This document shows positions 9,079 to 17,632 of a stretch of DNA of 64,000 bases, piece by piece (positions within the stretch are counted from its first letter, which is position 1; every line of letters begins with the position of its first letter). Source of the DNA: Acidimicrobiia bacterium (GTDB lineage Bacteria > Actinomycetota > Acidimicrobiia > Spongiisociales > ZC4RG35). The notes under the pieces are model-generated. The model did not search any database. It had not been told where the DNA came from and was given only the letters and a program-made list of their open reading frames with translations. Location: positions 62,001 through 126,000 of the forward strand of contig JANQOU010000011.1 in NCBI GenBank assembly GCA_028285585.1, read 5' to 3'. The position numbers and the translations under genes were made by a program.

Positions 9079-10279
9079 TGTGGGCCCCCTTGATCAGCTG
9101 GAGGTCTTTGTCTCCACGTCCTGACACACCCACGAGAACTCTGCCCCCAGGGTGCTCTCGAGCCCACCGTCGCGCACCGGCCAACGCGTGAGCCGACTCG
9201 AGAGCAGGAAGGATTCCCTCCGAGGACGAGCACTCATGTACGGCGGCCAGCGCCTCATCGTCGGAGACAGCCTCGTAACGAGCCCGACCCAGGTCCCTGA
9301 GCAGGGCATGCTCGGGGCCCACACCCGGGTAGTCGAGGCCGGGCGCCAGCGAGTGCGTCTCCAGCACCTGGCCATGATCGTCCTGAAGCAAGGGGGTCAT
9401 CGCACCGTGGAGGACCCCGTTTGTGCCGTGGACCAGCGTCGCTGAGTGAAGACCGTCAGACCCTCCAGCCTCGATGCCCAGCAGCTCGACGGAGGGGTCG
9501 CCTACGAACCCGCGAAACAGGCCGATTGAGTTGGATCCGCCGCCGACGCAAGCCACTGCCACGTCTGGAAGCCCGCCTGCCGATTCCATGATCTGCCGAC
9601 GCGCCTCTTTGCCGATGACCGACTGAAGCTCCCTGACCAGCCAAGGATACGGATGGGGCCCGACAGCCGAGCCAAGGAGGTAGTAAGTGCCGACCGGGTC
9701 GGCCACCCAAGCTCGGAACGCCTCGTCGATAGCCGAGCGAAGCGTCTGATCGCCGGTCGTGACCAGGATCAGCTCAGCGCCCAGCAGACGCATGCGCTCG
9801 ACGTTGGGCGCCTGACGCTCCGCATCGATCGCACCCATGTAGACGGTGCAGGGAAGCCCTACTCGGGCCGAGGCGGCAGCTGTGGCAACTCCATGCTGCC
9901 CGGCACCGGTTTCGGCGACGATGCGCTCAGCACCGAGCCGGCGAGCTACCAGCGCCTGACCGATCCCGTTGTTGATCTTGTGGGCCCCGGTGTGGCAAAG
10001 GTCCTCCCGCTTCAGATAGACCTCTGCGCCCCAAGAATCCGAAAGTGCCGGGGCATGAGTCAGCGGTGTCGGCCTTCCCACAAAGTCGCTCAACTCGGAG
10101 TCGAGCTCGGCCCGGAACCCGTCGTCACCCATCAGGGCGACCACACCCTCTTCGAGCCGCTCCAAGATCGACATCAAAGTCTCTGGTGCGAAACGCCCGC
10201 CGTACTCACCGAACCTCCCGGCCGGCGGCGGCTGCCCCTCGACCAGCTGCGCTAGCAGCGCTTCTTCTGTCATGGTCAT
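9071..10279 (-). CDS. trpB: Tryptophan synthase beta chain
   Basis: A 402-residue PLP enzyme joining indole and serine. The N-terminal GRFGEYGGRFAPETLM, the PLP-lysine region LKREDLCHTGAHKINN, ETGAGQHGVATA and the phosphate-binding CVGGGSNSIGLFRGF are all intact. Length and the AGQHG motif mark the TrpB1 type, which partners TrpA. It starts within the end of trpF (4-bp overlap). Confidence 0.97.
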   Translation of the reverse strand: MTMTEEALLAQLVEGQPPPAGRFGEYGGRFAPETLMSILERLEEGVVALMGDDGFRAELDSELSDFVGRPTPLTHAPALSDSWGAEVYLKREDLCHTGAHKINNGIGQALVARRLGAERIVAETGAGQHGVATAAASARVGLPCTVYMGAIDAERQAPNVERMRLLGAELILVTTGDQTLRSAIDEAFRAWVADPVGTYYLLGSAVGPHPYPWLVRELQSVIGKEARRQIMESAGGLPDVAVACVGGGSNSIGLFRGFVGDPSVELLGIEAGGSDGLHSATLVHGTNGVLHGAMTPLLQDDHGQVLETHSLAPGLDYPGVGPEHALLRDLGRARYEAVSDDEALAAVHECSSSEGILPALESAHALAGARRWAREHPGGRVLVGVSGRGDKDLQLIKGAHSG

Positions 10280-10869
10280 CGTCTCACCTCATTCGCTTCT
10301 TCCGTTTTCCTGACTGCCTTGATGAACTCTTCGATCAGCCGTTGATCCTTGGTGCCGGGACGTGACTCGACCCCACTGCTCACATCCACACCGAAGGGCC
10401 TCACCTGGCCCACCGCAGTGGCCACGTTCCCGGCGTCGAGCCCACCGGCCAGCACCAAGTCGCTGGTCCGAGCCATGGAGGCCGCAGCTTCCCAGTCAGC
10501 CACATCCCCGACACCGCTGCGCGGCCCTTCGAACAACACTCGCTCGCCCACGTAGCCCTCCGCCGCAGCCCTCAGCACCGGCATCACCGGCCTCTCTCCA
10601 AACCCGACCAGGCTGCTGGCGTTGGCTTGGACCCGATCGGCGTTAAAAACCTCGAGCACTCTTCCAATCTCGTCCTGAGCGGGGTCGAGGAAGACCGCCA
10701 CCTTCTCGACGTGGCCAGGTAGATCTGAGGCAATCTCGGCCGCCACCATGGGTGCCAACTGCCGGGGCGAGTCGGCGAAGACGAAGCCAAGGGCGTCAGC
10801 ACCGGCATCCACCGCAGCTCGGGCCGACTTCGCAGTGGTGATCCCGCAGATCTTGACGTAGAGGCTCAC
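10276..10869 (-). CDS. trpF: Phosphoribosylanthranilate isomerase
   Basis: A 197-residue TIM barrel performing the Amadori rearrangement of phosphoribosylanthranilate. The catalytic Cys is in VKICGITTAKSA, the general acid region in ADALGFVFADSPRQL, and the phosphate-binding end in LAGGLDAGNVATAV and GVDVSSGVESRPGTKD. Stand-alone rather than fused to TrpC. It overlaps trpC and trpB by 4 bp each. Confidence 0.95.
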   Translation of the reverse strand: MSLYVKICGITTAKSARAAVDAGADALGFVFADSPRQLAPMVAAEIASDLPGHVEKVAVFLDPAQDEIGRVLEVFNADRVQANASSLVGFGERPVMPVLRAAAEGYVGERVLFEGPRSGVGDVADWEAAASMARTSDLVLAGGLDAGNVATAVGQVRPFGVDVSSGVESRPGTKDQRLIEEFIKAVRKTEEANEVRR

Positions 10870-11675
10870 CTGTCTTGCTCGCTTGCCGCGCCACGACCGG
10901 CCACCAGCATCGCATCGACGAGTTGTGCCGCATCGCCCGAGGACACCAGAGCACTGCCGACCAGTGCCAGCCTGTACCCGAGGGCGGCAGATCGCGCCGC
11001 GTCGGCAGCTGTCAGCAGCCCACTCTCGGCGACCGCCGGGATCCCGTCTGGCAGCAGTGGCCGCATCCGGGCGTGCTTGCCCGGATCCACTTGCAACGTG
11101 ACCAGATCCCTGGCGTTGACACCAACCAGGACCGGCCGGTCCAAAACCGACGAGGCAACATCTAGATCGGCTTCGTCGAAGACCTCGACGAGCACGAACA
11201 TGCCTAGCTCGATGGCGAGATCCGTCATCTCCTCGAGTCGCCCGCCGTCGAGTGCCTTGGCGATCAGCAACAGGCCCGATGCGCCTGCGGCCCTGGCCTC
11301 GAGCACTTGGATCGGATCGACAAGGAAGTCCTTACGCATGACCGGAACAGGTGCGCTCGACGCGACCTCCTCCAGATGGCTGAGGTGACCTCGGAACACG
11401 GTGGGCTCGGTCAGCACCGACAACACAGCCGCCCCGGCATCGACCATGGAATCTGCCAGTTCAGCGGGACTCTCTGTCGACGCGAGCGGTCCTTCCGATG
11501 GGCTGGCCAGTTTGGGCTCGGCAATCAGATCGAACCCCGGTTCGGCCAAGCTGAGCGACAGAGGCGGGGGAGTCGACGCAGCCGACGCACGAAGGTCGCT
11601 CTCGCGACTCGCCGAACGAGCTGCTTCGGCCCTGGCAAGGCTCTCGGACACCATGGAGGCGAGGAAGTCAGACAT
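10866..11675 (-). CDS. trpC: Indole-3-glycerol-phosphate synthase
   Basis: A 269-residue enzyme making indole-3-glycerol phosphate. Family landmarks: FDLIAEPKLASPSEG (the KxxSPS loop), SVLTEPTVFRGHLSHL, VMRKDFLVDPIQVLEARAAGASGLLLI and LVGVNARDL. The frame is open to 11807, but MSDFLASMV at 11675 overlaps the trpD end by 8 bp and gives the normal length. In the first motif an Ala replaces the more usual Lys after Glu-Pro-Lys-Leu, a minor variation. Confidence 0.94.
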   Translation of the reverse strand: MSDFLASMVSESLARAEAARSASRESDLRASAASTPPPLSLSLAEPGFDLIAEPKLASPSEGPLASTESPAELADSMVDAGAAVLSVLTEPTVFRGHLSHLEEVASSAPVPVMRKDFLVDPIQVLEARAAGASGLLLIAKALDGGRLEEMTDLAIELGMFVLVEVFDEADLDVASSVLDRPVLVGVNARDLVTLQVDPGKHARMRPLLPDGIPAVAESGLLTAADAARSAALGYRLALVGSALVSSGDAAQLVDAMLVAGRGAASEQDR

Positions 11676-12669
11676 TTGCCCCATTGAGCTGATCGAGCAA
11701 GGCGGCCGCACGACCATCGTCGATGGCGGCGGACATCGCATCCATGGCCTCCGTCGCCCCGGCACCAGTGACGCGAGCGCCCAACGAGGCACCGAGAACC
11801 AAGGCATCGCGATGAGGCCCGCCCTCCCCCGACAGCGCCGCCCTTATCTGTTGGGCGTTGTGATCGGGGTCTCCGCCGGCCAAGTCTGCTGCCGAGCACC
11901 TCGAGATCCCGAGCTCGAGCGGATCTTCCAAGGATTCGGCCACCTTTCCTCGCGTCACGTCGAACAAGTGATAGGGGCCGATGGGCGTCGGCTCATCCCA
12001 GCCGAGGGCCCCGTGGACCACGAAGGCGCGCTCTATGGGCATGCCGGCAAGTGTGTCGGCCATGATCCTCGCCATCTCCAAGCTGTAGGCACCGAGAACA
12101 TGAAAAGGCGGGCTCGCCGGGTTGGCGAGAGGCCCGGCGATGTTGAACACGGTGCGCATCCCGAGCGAGCGTCTCACGGGGGCAATGGCCTTCATCGCCG
12201 GGTGGTACGCCGGGGCGAACAAAAATGTGAACCCACTCCGGCCAAAAAGCTCGCCGGCGGCCTTTGGGTCGAGTGGCACCTGCATCCCCAGTGACTCGAG
12301 CACGTCGGCGCTGCCACTGCTCGATGACACCGAGCGATTGCCGTGTTTGATGATCGGAGTGCCGGCCGCGGCGGCAAGGAGAGCCGCTCCTGTCGACAGG
12401 TTCAAACTGCCGGACCCGTCGCCACCGGTCCCGACGATGTCGACTGCCGCGGCGTCGGTGGGTGTCTCGGGGCGTGTCGCCAGAGCTCGCAAGCCCAAGG
12501 CGAAAGCTCTCACCTCGTCGGCACACTCACCTTTGACCCGAAGGGCCACCAGAGCGGCCGCCGCCTGGACCGGATCCAAGTCAGGATCGGTCATGGAAGT
12601 GAGCAGATCTGAGGCTTCGGGCTCACTGAGGTCGACGCCCGCAACGAGCTTGTCCAAATGCGCCTTCAC
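11668..12669 (-). CDS. trpD: Anthranilate phosphoribosyltransferase
   Basis: A 333-residue enzyme transferring the phosphoribosyl group from PRPP to anthranilate. Seen: VDIVGTGGDGSGSLNLSTGAALLAAAAG (PRPP/anthranilate loop), IKHGNRSVSSSSGSADVLESLG, FLFAPAYHPAMKAIAPVRRSLGMRTVFNIAGPLANPA, and the Mg-binding region GWDEPTPIGP. Starts inside the stop of trpG (4-bp overlap). Confidence 0.96.
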   Translation of the reverse strand: MKAHLDKLVAGVDLSEPEASDLLTSMTDPDLDPVQAAAALVALRVKGECADEVRAFALGLRALATRPETPTDAAAVDIVGTGGDGSGSLNLSTGAALLAAAAGTPIIKHGNRSVSSSSGSADVLESLGMQVPLDPKAAGELFGRSGFTFLFAPAYHPAMKAIAPVRRSLGMRTVFNIAGPLANPASPPFHVLGAYSLEMARIMADTLAGMPIERAFVVHGALGWDEPTPIGPYHLFDVTRGKVAESLEDPLELGISRCSAADLAGGDPDHNAQQIRAALSGEGGPHRDALVLGASLGARVTGAGATEAMDAMSAAIDDGRAAALLDQLNGANV

Positions 12670-13262
12670 GACAGCTGCTCCTGTTCAACACGCGATCGCT
12701 CCAGGAAGTTCTGAAGCAGCCGGTCACCTGAAGGTGTGAGAAGGCTCTCGGGATGGAATTGGACTCCTTCGACCGGCAGGTTGACATGCCGGATCCCCAT
12801 GATCTCCCCGTCGGACGTGTACGAGGAGATCTCCAACTCGTCGGGAAGCTCCATCTCATGAACGGCCAATGAGTGGTACCGACCGGCGGGGAATGGGTTG
12901 GGCACCCCTTCGTAGACGGATCGCCGGTCGTGATACACCTGCGACGACTTGCCATGCATGAGGGAGATCGCCGAGCCGACGCTGCCTCCGAAAGCGGTGG
13001 CAATTGCTTGATGCCCGAGACAGACCCCGAGGACGGGCGTCCTCCCCGCAAACGCTTTGATCATCTCCACGGAGACTCCGGCGTCCTCCGGTCTTCCCGG
13101 CCCGGGCGAGATCACGACGTGGCTCGGGTCGATCTCGATGGCCTCCTCTTTCGTCACCGCGTCGTTGGTCCGGACTGACACCTCGGCTCCAAGGGTCAAG
13201 AACGCCTGGACCAGGTTGTAGGTGAAGGAGTCGTAGTTGTCGATCATCAGCACGTGGCTCAT
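12666..13262 (-). CDS. trpG: Anthranilate synthase component II (glutamine amidotransferase)
   Basis: A 198-residue class I amidotransferase feeding ammonia to TrpE. The catalytic Cys lies in VLGVCLGHQAIA, and His-x-Glu in VQFHPESLLT. The oxyanion region VISPGPGRPEDAG is intact. It could also serve aminodeoxychorismate synthase (PabA role), as in other bacteria, since no pabA is visible in the window. It overlaps trpE and trpD by 4 bp each. Confidence 0.94.
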   Translation of the reverse strand: MSHVLMIDNYDSFTYNLVQAFLTLGAEVSVRTNDAVTKEEAIEIDPSHVVISPGPGRPEDAGVSVEMIKAFAGRTPVLGVCLGHQAIATAFGGSVGSAISLMHGKSSQVYHDRRSVYEGVPNPFPAGRYHSLAVHEMELPDELEISSYTSDGEIMGIRHVNLPVEGVQFHPESLLTPSGDRLLQNFLERSRVEQEQLS

Positions 13263-14593
13263 ATGCCCTCCTGAGCCAGGTCGAGCGCAGACTGGAGAGC
13301 AGCTGCTTTGGAGAGAACCTCTTCGTGCTCCCTGCCGGGATCACTGTCAGCGACTATCCCGGCGCCGGCCTGGTAGCTGTAGCGGCCCTCTTGAAACACC
13401 ATCGTGCGGATGGTGATCGCCTGGTCCATGGACCCGCCGTGACCGAAGTAGCCGATGGACCCCGAGTAGAGGTCACGGTTGACCGGCTCCAGCTCGTCGA
13501 TGAGTTCGATGGCGCGCAGCTTGGGCGCACCGGAGACGGTCCCTGCCGGGAAGGTCGCTGCAAAAAGGTCGAAGGCGTCCAGATCGGGACGGATCTCACC
13601 GCTGACACCGCTGACCAGGTGCATGACGTGGCTGTACCTCTCGATGATCCGGTAGGGATCAACCTGCACCGTCCCCGCCGTGGCAGTGCGTCCGAGGTCG
13701 TTCCGGGCGAGATCCACCAGCATGACGTGCTCGGCTGCCTCCTTGGCGTCGGCAAGCAGCTCTCTTTCCAGCAGCAGGTCGGCGCTCTCATCGGAGCCGC
13801 GGGGACGAGTCCCGGCGATAGGTCGAAGCTCGGCCGTGGTGCCGCGAAGCTTCACCAGCGCCTCCGGTGAACTGCCCACAACCTGGACGTCGTCGAAGTC
13901 GAGGAAGTACATGTAAGGAGACGGGTTGAGAAGACGGAGTGCCCGGTAGGCCGCGAAGGGCTCGATCTCCGAATCACCTGCGAATCTGATCGAGAGAACC
14001 AATTGATAGACATCACCTGCGCGGATGTGGTCCTTGGTTTTCTCGACGGCGCTCATGAACTCTTCCCGCGACATGCTCGGTGTCGGCTCGGAGTGGGCAC
14101 TCCTCGCCCCACCGTTCACGATCGGGCCCCGCAGAGCTGCTATCACCTCTCGGCGCAAAGCAGCACGCTCCGATTCATCACCAGCGTGAATCAAGGCGAT
14201 GCGTCGGGTCAGATGGTCGAAGACGAGTATCGACCGGGTCGTCATGTAGCTGCCGAGCGGAACGGACGACAGGACAGGCGGAGCCGGGAGCGGATAGAGC
14301 TTTCGAACCATGTCGAAGGACGTGACACCGACAAGGCCACCCGTAAAAGGCTGGCCGGCGATCGCCGGGCCACACTCCGCCGCGGCGGCCAGCGCCCTCC
14401 GCAATGTGGGAAGCGGGTCATCGGTCTCTGTGAGGTCGACCCTCGATGTCTCACCGAAGCCGATGAACGAGTACCGCCCCTGAGCCCCTCCCTCGACACT
14501 CTCGAGCAGGTAGCGAGGTCGAAGCCCCTCCAAGCGAAGGTAAGCAGAGACCGGCGTGTGCAGGTCGGCTGCGATATCAAATGGTGCTTGCAT
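13259..14593 (-). CDS. trpE: Anthranilate synthase component I
   Basis: A 444-residue chorismate-using enzyme. C-terminal signatures: DVYQLVLSIRF, IAGTRPRGSDESADLLLERELLADAKEAAEHVMLVDLARNDLG, GTVSGAPKLRAIELIDELEP and the final AGAGIVADSDPGREHEEVLSKA. The N-terminal domain carries LLESVEGGAQGRYSFIGF, where the LLES motif is part of the tryptophan feedback site, so the enzyme is probably inhibited by Trp. The ATG at 14593 has AAGGATCAG upstream; the frame is open to 14629. First structural gene after the attenuator. Confidence 0.95.
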   Translation of the reverse strand: MQAPFDIAADLHTPVSAYLRLEGLRPRYLLESVEGGAQGRYSFIGFGETSRVDLTETDDPLPTLRRALAAAAECGPAIAGQPFTGGLVGVTSFDMVRKLYPLPAPPVLSSVPLGSYMTTRSILVFDHLTRRIALIHAGDESERAALRREVIAALRGPIVNGGARSAHSEPTPSMSREEFMSAVEKTKDHIRAGDVYQLVLSIRFAGDSEIEPFAAYRALRLLNPSPYMYFLDFDDVQVVGSSPEALVKLRGTTAELRPIAGTRPRGSDESADLLLERELLADAKEAAEHVMLVDLARNDLGRTATAGTVQVDPYRIIERYSHVMHLVSGVSGEIRPDLDAFDLFAATFPAGTVSGAPKLRAIELIDELEPVNRDLYSGSIGYFGHGGSMDQAITIRTMVFQEGRYSYQAGAGIVADSDPGREHEEVLSKAAALQSALDLAQEGI

Positions 14594-14638
14594 CTTCTGA
14601 TCCTTTGGGACCGTGAGATGCGTCTTCAAAATGCAGAA

Positions 14639-14664
14639 AACCCACCTCAGGTCCGAGGTGGGTT
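14639..14664 (-). terminator. trp attenuator terminator
   Basis: On the minus strand AACCCACCTC and GAGGTGGGTT form a perfect 10-bp stem with a 6-nt loop, followed by TTTTCTGC. Segment CCACCTC can alternatively pair with GAGGTGG at 14688-14694, which overlaps the leader stop codon; that alternative is the antiterminator. Confidence 0.9.
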
Positions 14665-14693
14665 CGTTGTCAGGACAGAGCCAGCCGCCACCT

Positions 14694-14738
14694 CTATGGG
14701 TGCGACCACCACCAGTTGCGGTACGTGTTGGCTCTCAT
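14694..14738 (-). CDS. trpL: trp operon leader peptide
   Basis: A 14-codon frame reading MRANTYRNWWWSHP and ending in TAG. Three consecutive Trp codons (positions 9-11) are followed by an antiterminator/terminator pair and then trpE, the complete layout of ribosome-mediated transcription attenuation. Ribosomes stalling at the Trp codons would leave GAGGTGG (14688-14694) free to pair with CCACCTC of the terminator stem and let transcription proceed. The predicted -10 is only 10 nt before the ATG, so the leader may be translated as a leaderless message. Confidence 0.9.
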   Translation of the reverse strand: MRANTYRNWWWSHP

Positions 14739-14748
14739 GTCGGGGGAA

Positions 14749-14777
14749 TTTCTACTACTCGATTACACGAAGGTCAA
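14749..14777 (-). promoter_or_regulatory. trp operon promoter
   Basis: On the minus strand TTGACC (14777-14772) and TAGAAA (14754-14749) are separated by exactly 17 bp and sit 10 nt before the trpL start. The -35 is one base from consensus; the -10 is weaker. Confidence 0.65.
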
Positions 14778-14822
14778 TCCCCACTAGACGAGAAACCACT
14801 CCTACCGGCGATAATTCGCTGG

Positions 14823-15677
14823 ATGTCCACATGGTCAGTGGGGCGATTCGCGGTCAGGCGACGAGACGTCATGCGGACAGCACTCGCATCGGCGGCACTC
14901 GTTCCGGCGGCTATGGCGATGCGGTCGCAGAAGTCGGCGCGCCTCTGGGCCCGTGCGGCCCGGAAGGCGTTGGGTCTCGTCGAGGACATCCAGGGACTGG
15001 ACCGTGTCCCAGCCGGAAACCAGTACCTGGTCACACCACTGCATGAGGGATTCGCCGACGTGCTCCTGCTTGGTCATCTCCCCCTCGATCTCAGGTTCGT
15101 GGTTCGAGACGAGTTGTTCGAGTGGCCATGGCTAGGCCGGGGACTGCGTTCCACCGGCCAGATCAGACTGAGCCCCGAGGACGGCGTAGGTGCGATGCGG
15201 CGACTGGTTCGCCTGGCCGGCCAGTCCTTTGACCGCGGCGAGAGCCTGGTGGTGTTCCCACAAGGCACCATCCTCGGGATCGAGACGGCCTTCCGTCCCG
15301 CTGCCTTCCGTCTCGCCGACATGCTTGGGGTCCCGGTTCTGCCTGTTGTCATCACCGGGACACACCGTGTTTGGGAGCACCCGTTCAGCGACCGACTGCG
15401 CTTCGGACAGCAAGTCTCGATGCAAGTTCTCGAGCCTCTGTCCATTGGGGAGGCGGGCCGACAAATGACAGCACTACAGGCCCAGATGAAAGAGCTTGCC
15501 CTCGCTCCCGGGATGGCTGCGGCCCGACGGTTCGATCCCGTCTGCGACGGCTTCTGGGACGATTACTCCTTTGAGATCGATCCGGCGTTCCCGTCGCTGG
15601 CTCGGCAGGTGGCCGAGCATCGGGCCTCCATAGACTCAGCCGTGAGTCGGGAACCCGAGATCGACCCCACGGTGTAG
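14823..15677 (+). CDS. PlsC-type 1-acylglycerol-3-phosphate acyltransferase family protein
   Basis: About 284 residues. Acyltransferase block I is TPLHEGFADVLLL (His-x4-Asp), block III is VVFPQGTILG (FPQGT in place of FPEGT), and block IV region is PVLPVVITGTHRVW. Such enzymes acylate lysophosphatidate or related lysolipids at the membrane; the Gln for Glu in block III is a departure seen in some paralogues and leaves the exact substrate open. Start is uncertain: ATG 14823 is used, ATG 14871 is possible. It is divergent from the trp operon and its 3' end overlaps the convergent dehydrogenase by 42 bp. Confidence 0.75.
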   Translation: MSTWSVGRFAVRRRDVMRTALASAALVPAAMAMRSQKSARLWARAARKALGLVEDIQGLDRVPAGNQYLVTPLHEGFADVLLLGHLPLDLRFVVRDELFEWPWLGRGLRSTGQIRLSPEDGVGAMRRLVRLAGQSFDRGESLVVFPQGTILGIETAFRPAAFRLADMLGVPVLPVVITGTHRVWEHPFSDRLRFGQQVSMQVLEPLSIGEAGRQMTALQAQMKELALAPGMAAARRFDPVCDGFWDDYSFEIDPAFPSLARQVAEHRASIDSAVSREPEIDPTV

Positions 15678-17129
15678 TGGGTCGGCCCAGCGGGAGATGA
15701 CAACCTTCTGACGGGTGTAGAAGTGCACGCCTTCGGGGCCGTAGATGGCGTGGCTGCCGAAGATCGAGTCCTTCCATCCGCCGAAGGAATAGAAGGAAAG
15801 AGGCACCGGGATCGGAACATTGATACCCACCATCCCGACCTGGATCTCGTTCTGGAACTTGCGGGCCGCTCCCCCATCGTTGGTGAAGACGGCAGTTCCA
15901 TTCCCGTACGGATTCTCGTTGATGAGCCGGATGGCCTCCTCATAGTGATCCATCCGCACCGTGGACAGAACAGGGCCGAATATCTCATCGGTGTAGATCG
16001 ACATGTCCGTGATCACGTTGTCAAAGAGGGTTGGGCCCAAGAAATAGCCGTCCTCATGGCCCTCCACGACGAGGTCCCGGCCATCAGCCACGAGCAGGGC
16101 GCCTTGCTTCTCTCCGGAGTCGACGTAGCCGCGCACCCGTTCCAGATGGTCGGATGTCACCAGCGGGCCCATCTCGACACCAGGACGGTCGCCGGGACCG
16201 ACCTCGAGCTTCTCGATGCGGGCTTGGACACCTTCGATGAGACGGTCACCTGCATCGCCCACGGCAACCACGGCCGAGATGGCCATGCATCTCTCGCCGG
16301 CAGAGCCGTATCCGGCCGACACGGCCGCGTCGGCGGCCAGCTCGATGTCGGCATCCGGGAGCACGATCATGTGGTTCTTGGCGCCTCCGAGAGCCTGCAC
16401 CCGCTTCCCGTGCTGCGTCCCCGTCTCATAGATGTAGCGAGCGATAGGAGTCGACCCGACGAAAGACACTGCTGCCACGTCGGGATGGGTGATCAGGGCA
16501 TCGACCGCCTCTTTGTCCCCATGAACGACGTTGAAGACTCCTTCCGGGAGGCCGGATTCGGCAAGCATCTCGGCCACGAGCTGCGATGTCGACGGGTCCT
16601 TCTCGGAGGGCTTGAGGACGAAGGTGTTTCCGCAGGCGATGGCGATGGGGTACATCCACATCGGGACCATGGTCGGGAAGTTGAAAGGGGTGATGCCTGC
16701 CACGACACCGAGCGGCTGCCTGATGGTGTAGGTGTCCACCCCGGTGGAGACCTGCTCTGAGTAGTCGCCTTTGAGGAGGTGGGCAATGTTGCAGGCGAAC
16801 TCGATCACCTCGAGACCTCGCTGGACTTCACCGAGGGCGTCGTCGATGGTCTTGCCGTGCTCGGCCGTTAGCGTCTCGGCCAGCTCACGACGCCGCGCAG
16901 ACACCATCTCCCTGAAGGAGAACATGACGTTCTGGCGCTGGGTCAGAGCCGAGTGACGCCACGACTCAAAAGCCGACTTGGCTGCCTCCACCGCCGCATC
17001 GACATCCGCTGATGTGGCAAAGGCAACTTCACCTGTCTGTCGACCGGTCGCCGGGTTGTATACGGCACCGCCACGACTCGACGTCCCCCCGCTGGAAGCG
17101 CCACCGATCCAGTGCTGTATCTGTCTCAT
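15636..17129 (-). CDS. mmsA: CoA-acylating methylmalonate/malonate-semialdehyde dehydrogenase
   Basis: A 497-residue aldehyde dehydrogenase, the family's usual length. Motifs: AGITPFNFPTMVPMWMYPIAIACGNTFVLKPSEKDPS, the glycine motif FVGSTPIARYIYE, the MMSDH-type QALGGAKNHMIVLPDAD where the ordinary catalytic Glu is replaced by Asn, and nucleophile Cys281 in GSAGERCMAIS. This combination marks CoA-acylating enzymes making propionyl- or acetyl-CoA in valine, inositol or beta-alanine breakdown. The last would connect to the beta-alanine produced by the pyrimidine genes at the window start. No ribosome site precedes ATG 17129; TAGTAC lies nine bases before it, suggesting a leaderless mRNA. Confidence 0.92.
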   Translation of the reverse strand: MRQIQHWIGGASSGGTSSRGGAVYNPATGRQTGEVAFATSADVDAAVEAAKSAFESWRHSALTQRQNVMFSFREMVSARRRELAETLTAEHGKTIDDALGEVQRGLEVIEFACNIAHLLKGDYSEQVSTGVDTYTIRQPLGVVAGITPFNFPTMVPMWMYPIAIACGNTFVLKPSEKDPSTSQLVAEMLAESGLPEGVFNVVHGDKEAVDALITHPDVAAVSFVGSTPIARYIYETGTQHGKRVQALGGAKNHMIVLPDADIELAADAAVSAGYGSAGERCMAISAVVAVGDAGDRLIEGVQARIEKLEVGPGDRPGVEMGPLVTSDHLERVRGYVDSGEKQGALLVADGRDLVVEGHEDGYFLGPTLFDNVITDMSIYTDEIFGPVLSTVRMDHYEEAIRLINENPYGNGTAVFTNDGGAARKFQNEIQVGMVGINVPIPVPLSFYSFGGWKDSIFGSHAIYGPEGVHFYTRQKVVISRWADPLHRGVDLGFPTHG

Positions 17130-17147
17130 GGGAGAGAAGGTACTAGC

Positions 17148-17184
17148 CGTGGAGGCCTCCACGAGCTCTCCACAAATCCTCCAC
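17148..17184. promoter_or_regulatory. Palindrome plus three 11-bp-phased CTCCAC repeats
   Basis: CGTGGAGGCCTCCACG (17148-17163) is a perfect 16-bp palindrome. CTCCAC recurs at 17157, 17168 and 17179, spaced exactly 11 bp, i.e. on one face of the helix. It lies 19 bp upstream of the mmsA start and 51 bp upstream of the divergent membrane-protein gene, so it is a likely regulator-binding array. Confidence 0.55.
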
Positions 17185-17234
17185 ATTCCTGTCCGAGGCT
17201 TGCCACACACGACATCGAGACGAAAGGAAAGATC

Positions 17235-17615
17235 ATGCGTGTGTTTGGAAGGGTGCTTGCGGTCCTGCTCTTGTTGGGAGCCATCGGCGCCATCGGATAT
17301 GGGGTATGGGATGCGGGCTACCAGCGCGGCTTGGTGGAGACGGTCGGAACAACAGCCGACGTCGTCGTCACTGCCCCCTACTACCCCGGCTACTACGGGT
17401 TCGGGGTGTTCGGGTTGATGTTCAAGGTGTTCTTTGCCTTCCTGCTCTTCGGCCTCCTCTTCAAGCTCCTGTTCGGGAGACGGCATTGGAGGGGCTACTA
17501 CAAGGGTGGTGGCGGGCCCGACTCCTACCGATCCCACATGGAGGAGCGGATGAGCCGATGGCACGACGAGGCACACGGGCGGAGACCTCCGCCTGACGCG
17601 AGCAACGATGCCTGA
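17235..17615 (+). CDS. Small membrane protein upstream of two-component system
   Basis: A 126-residue protein of unknown family, beginning at an ATG with AAGGAAAG upstream. Residues about 5-25 form one hydrophobic helix (VLAVLLLLGAIGAIGYGVW), and 55-80 a second, very Phe-rich one (FGVFGLMFKVFFAFLLFGLLFKLLFG). The C-terminal tail is basic, Gly- and His-rich, probably cytoplasmic. A response regulator follows after 17 bp, so it probably belongs to that operon, either as a target or an accessory sensor. Confidence 0.75.
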   Translation: MRVFGRVLAVLLLLGAIGAIGYGVWDAGYQRGLVETVGTTADVVVTAPYYPGYYGFGVFGLMFKVFFAFLLFGLLFKLLFGRRHWRGYYKGGGGPDSYRSHMEERMSRWHDEAHGRRPPPDASNDA

Positions 17616-17632
17616 GAGGGCAGAATCAGCGA

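Noticed and set aside
17130-17576. Upstream extension of the mmsA frame by about 149 residues
   Set aside because: The extension is antisense to the small membrane protein gene and not part of the dehydrogenase family.
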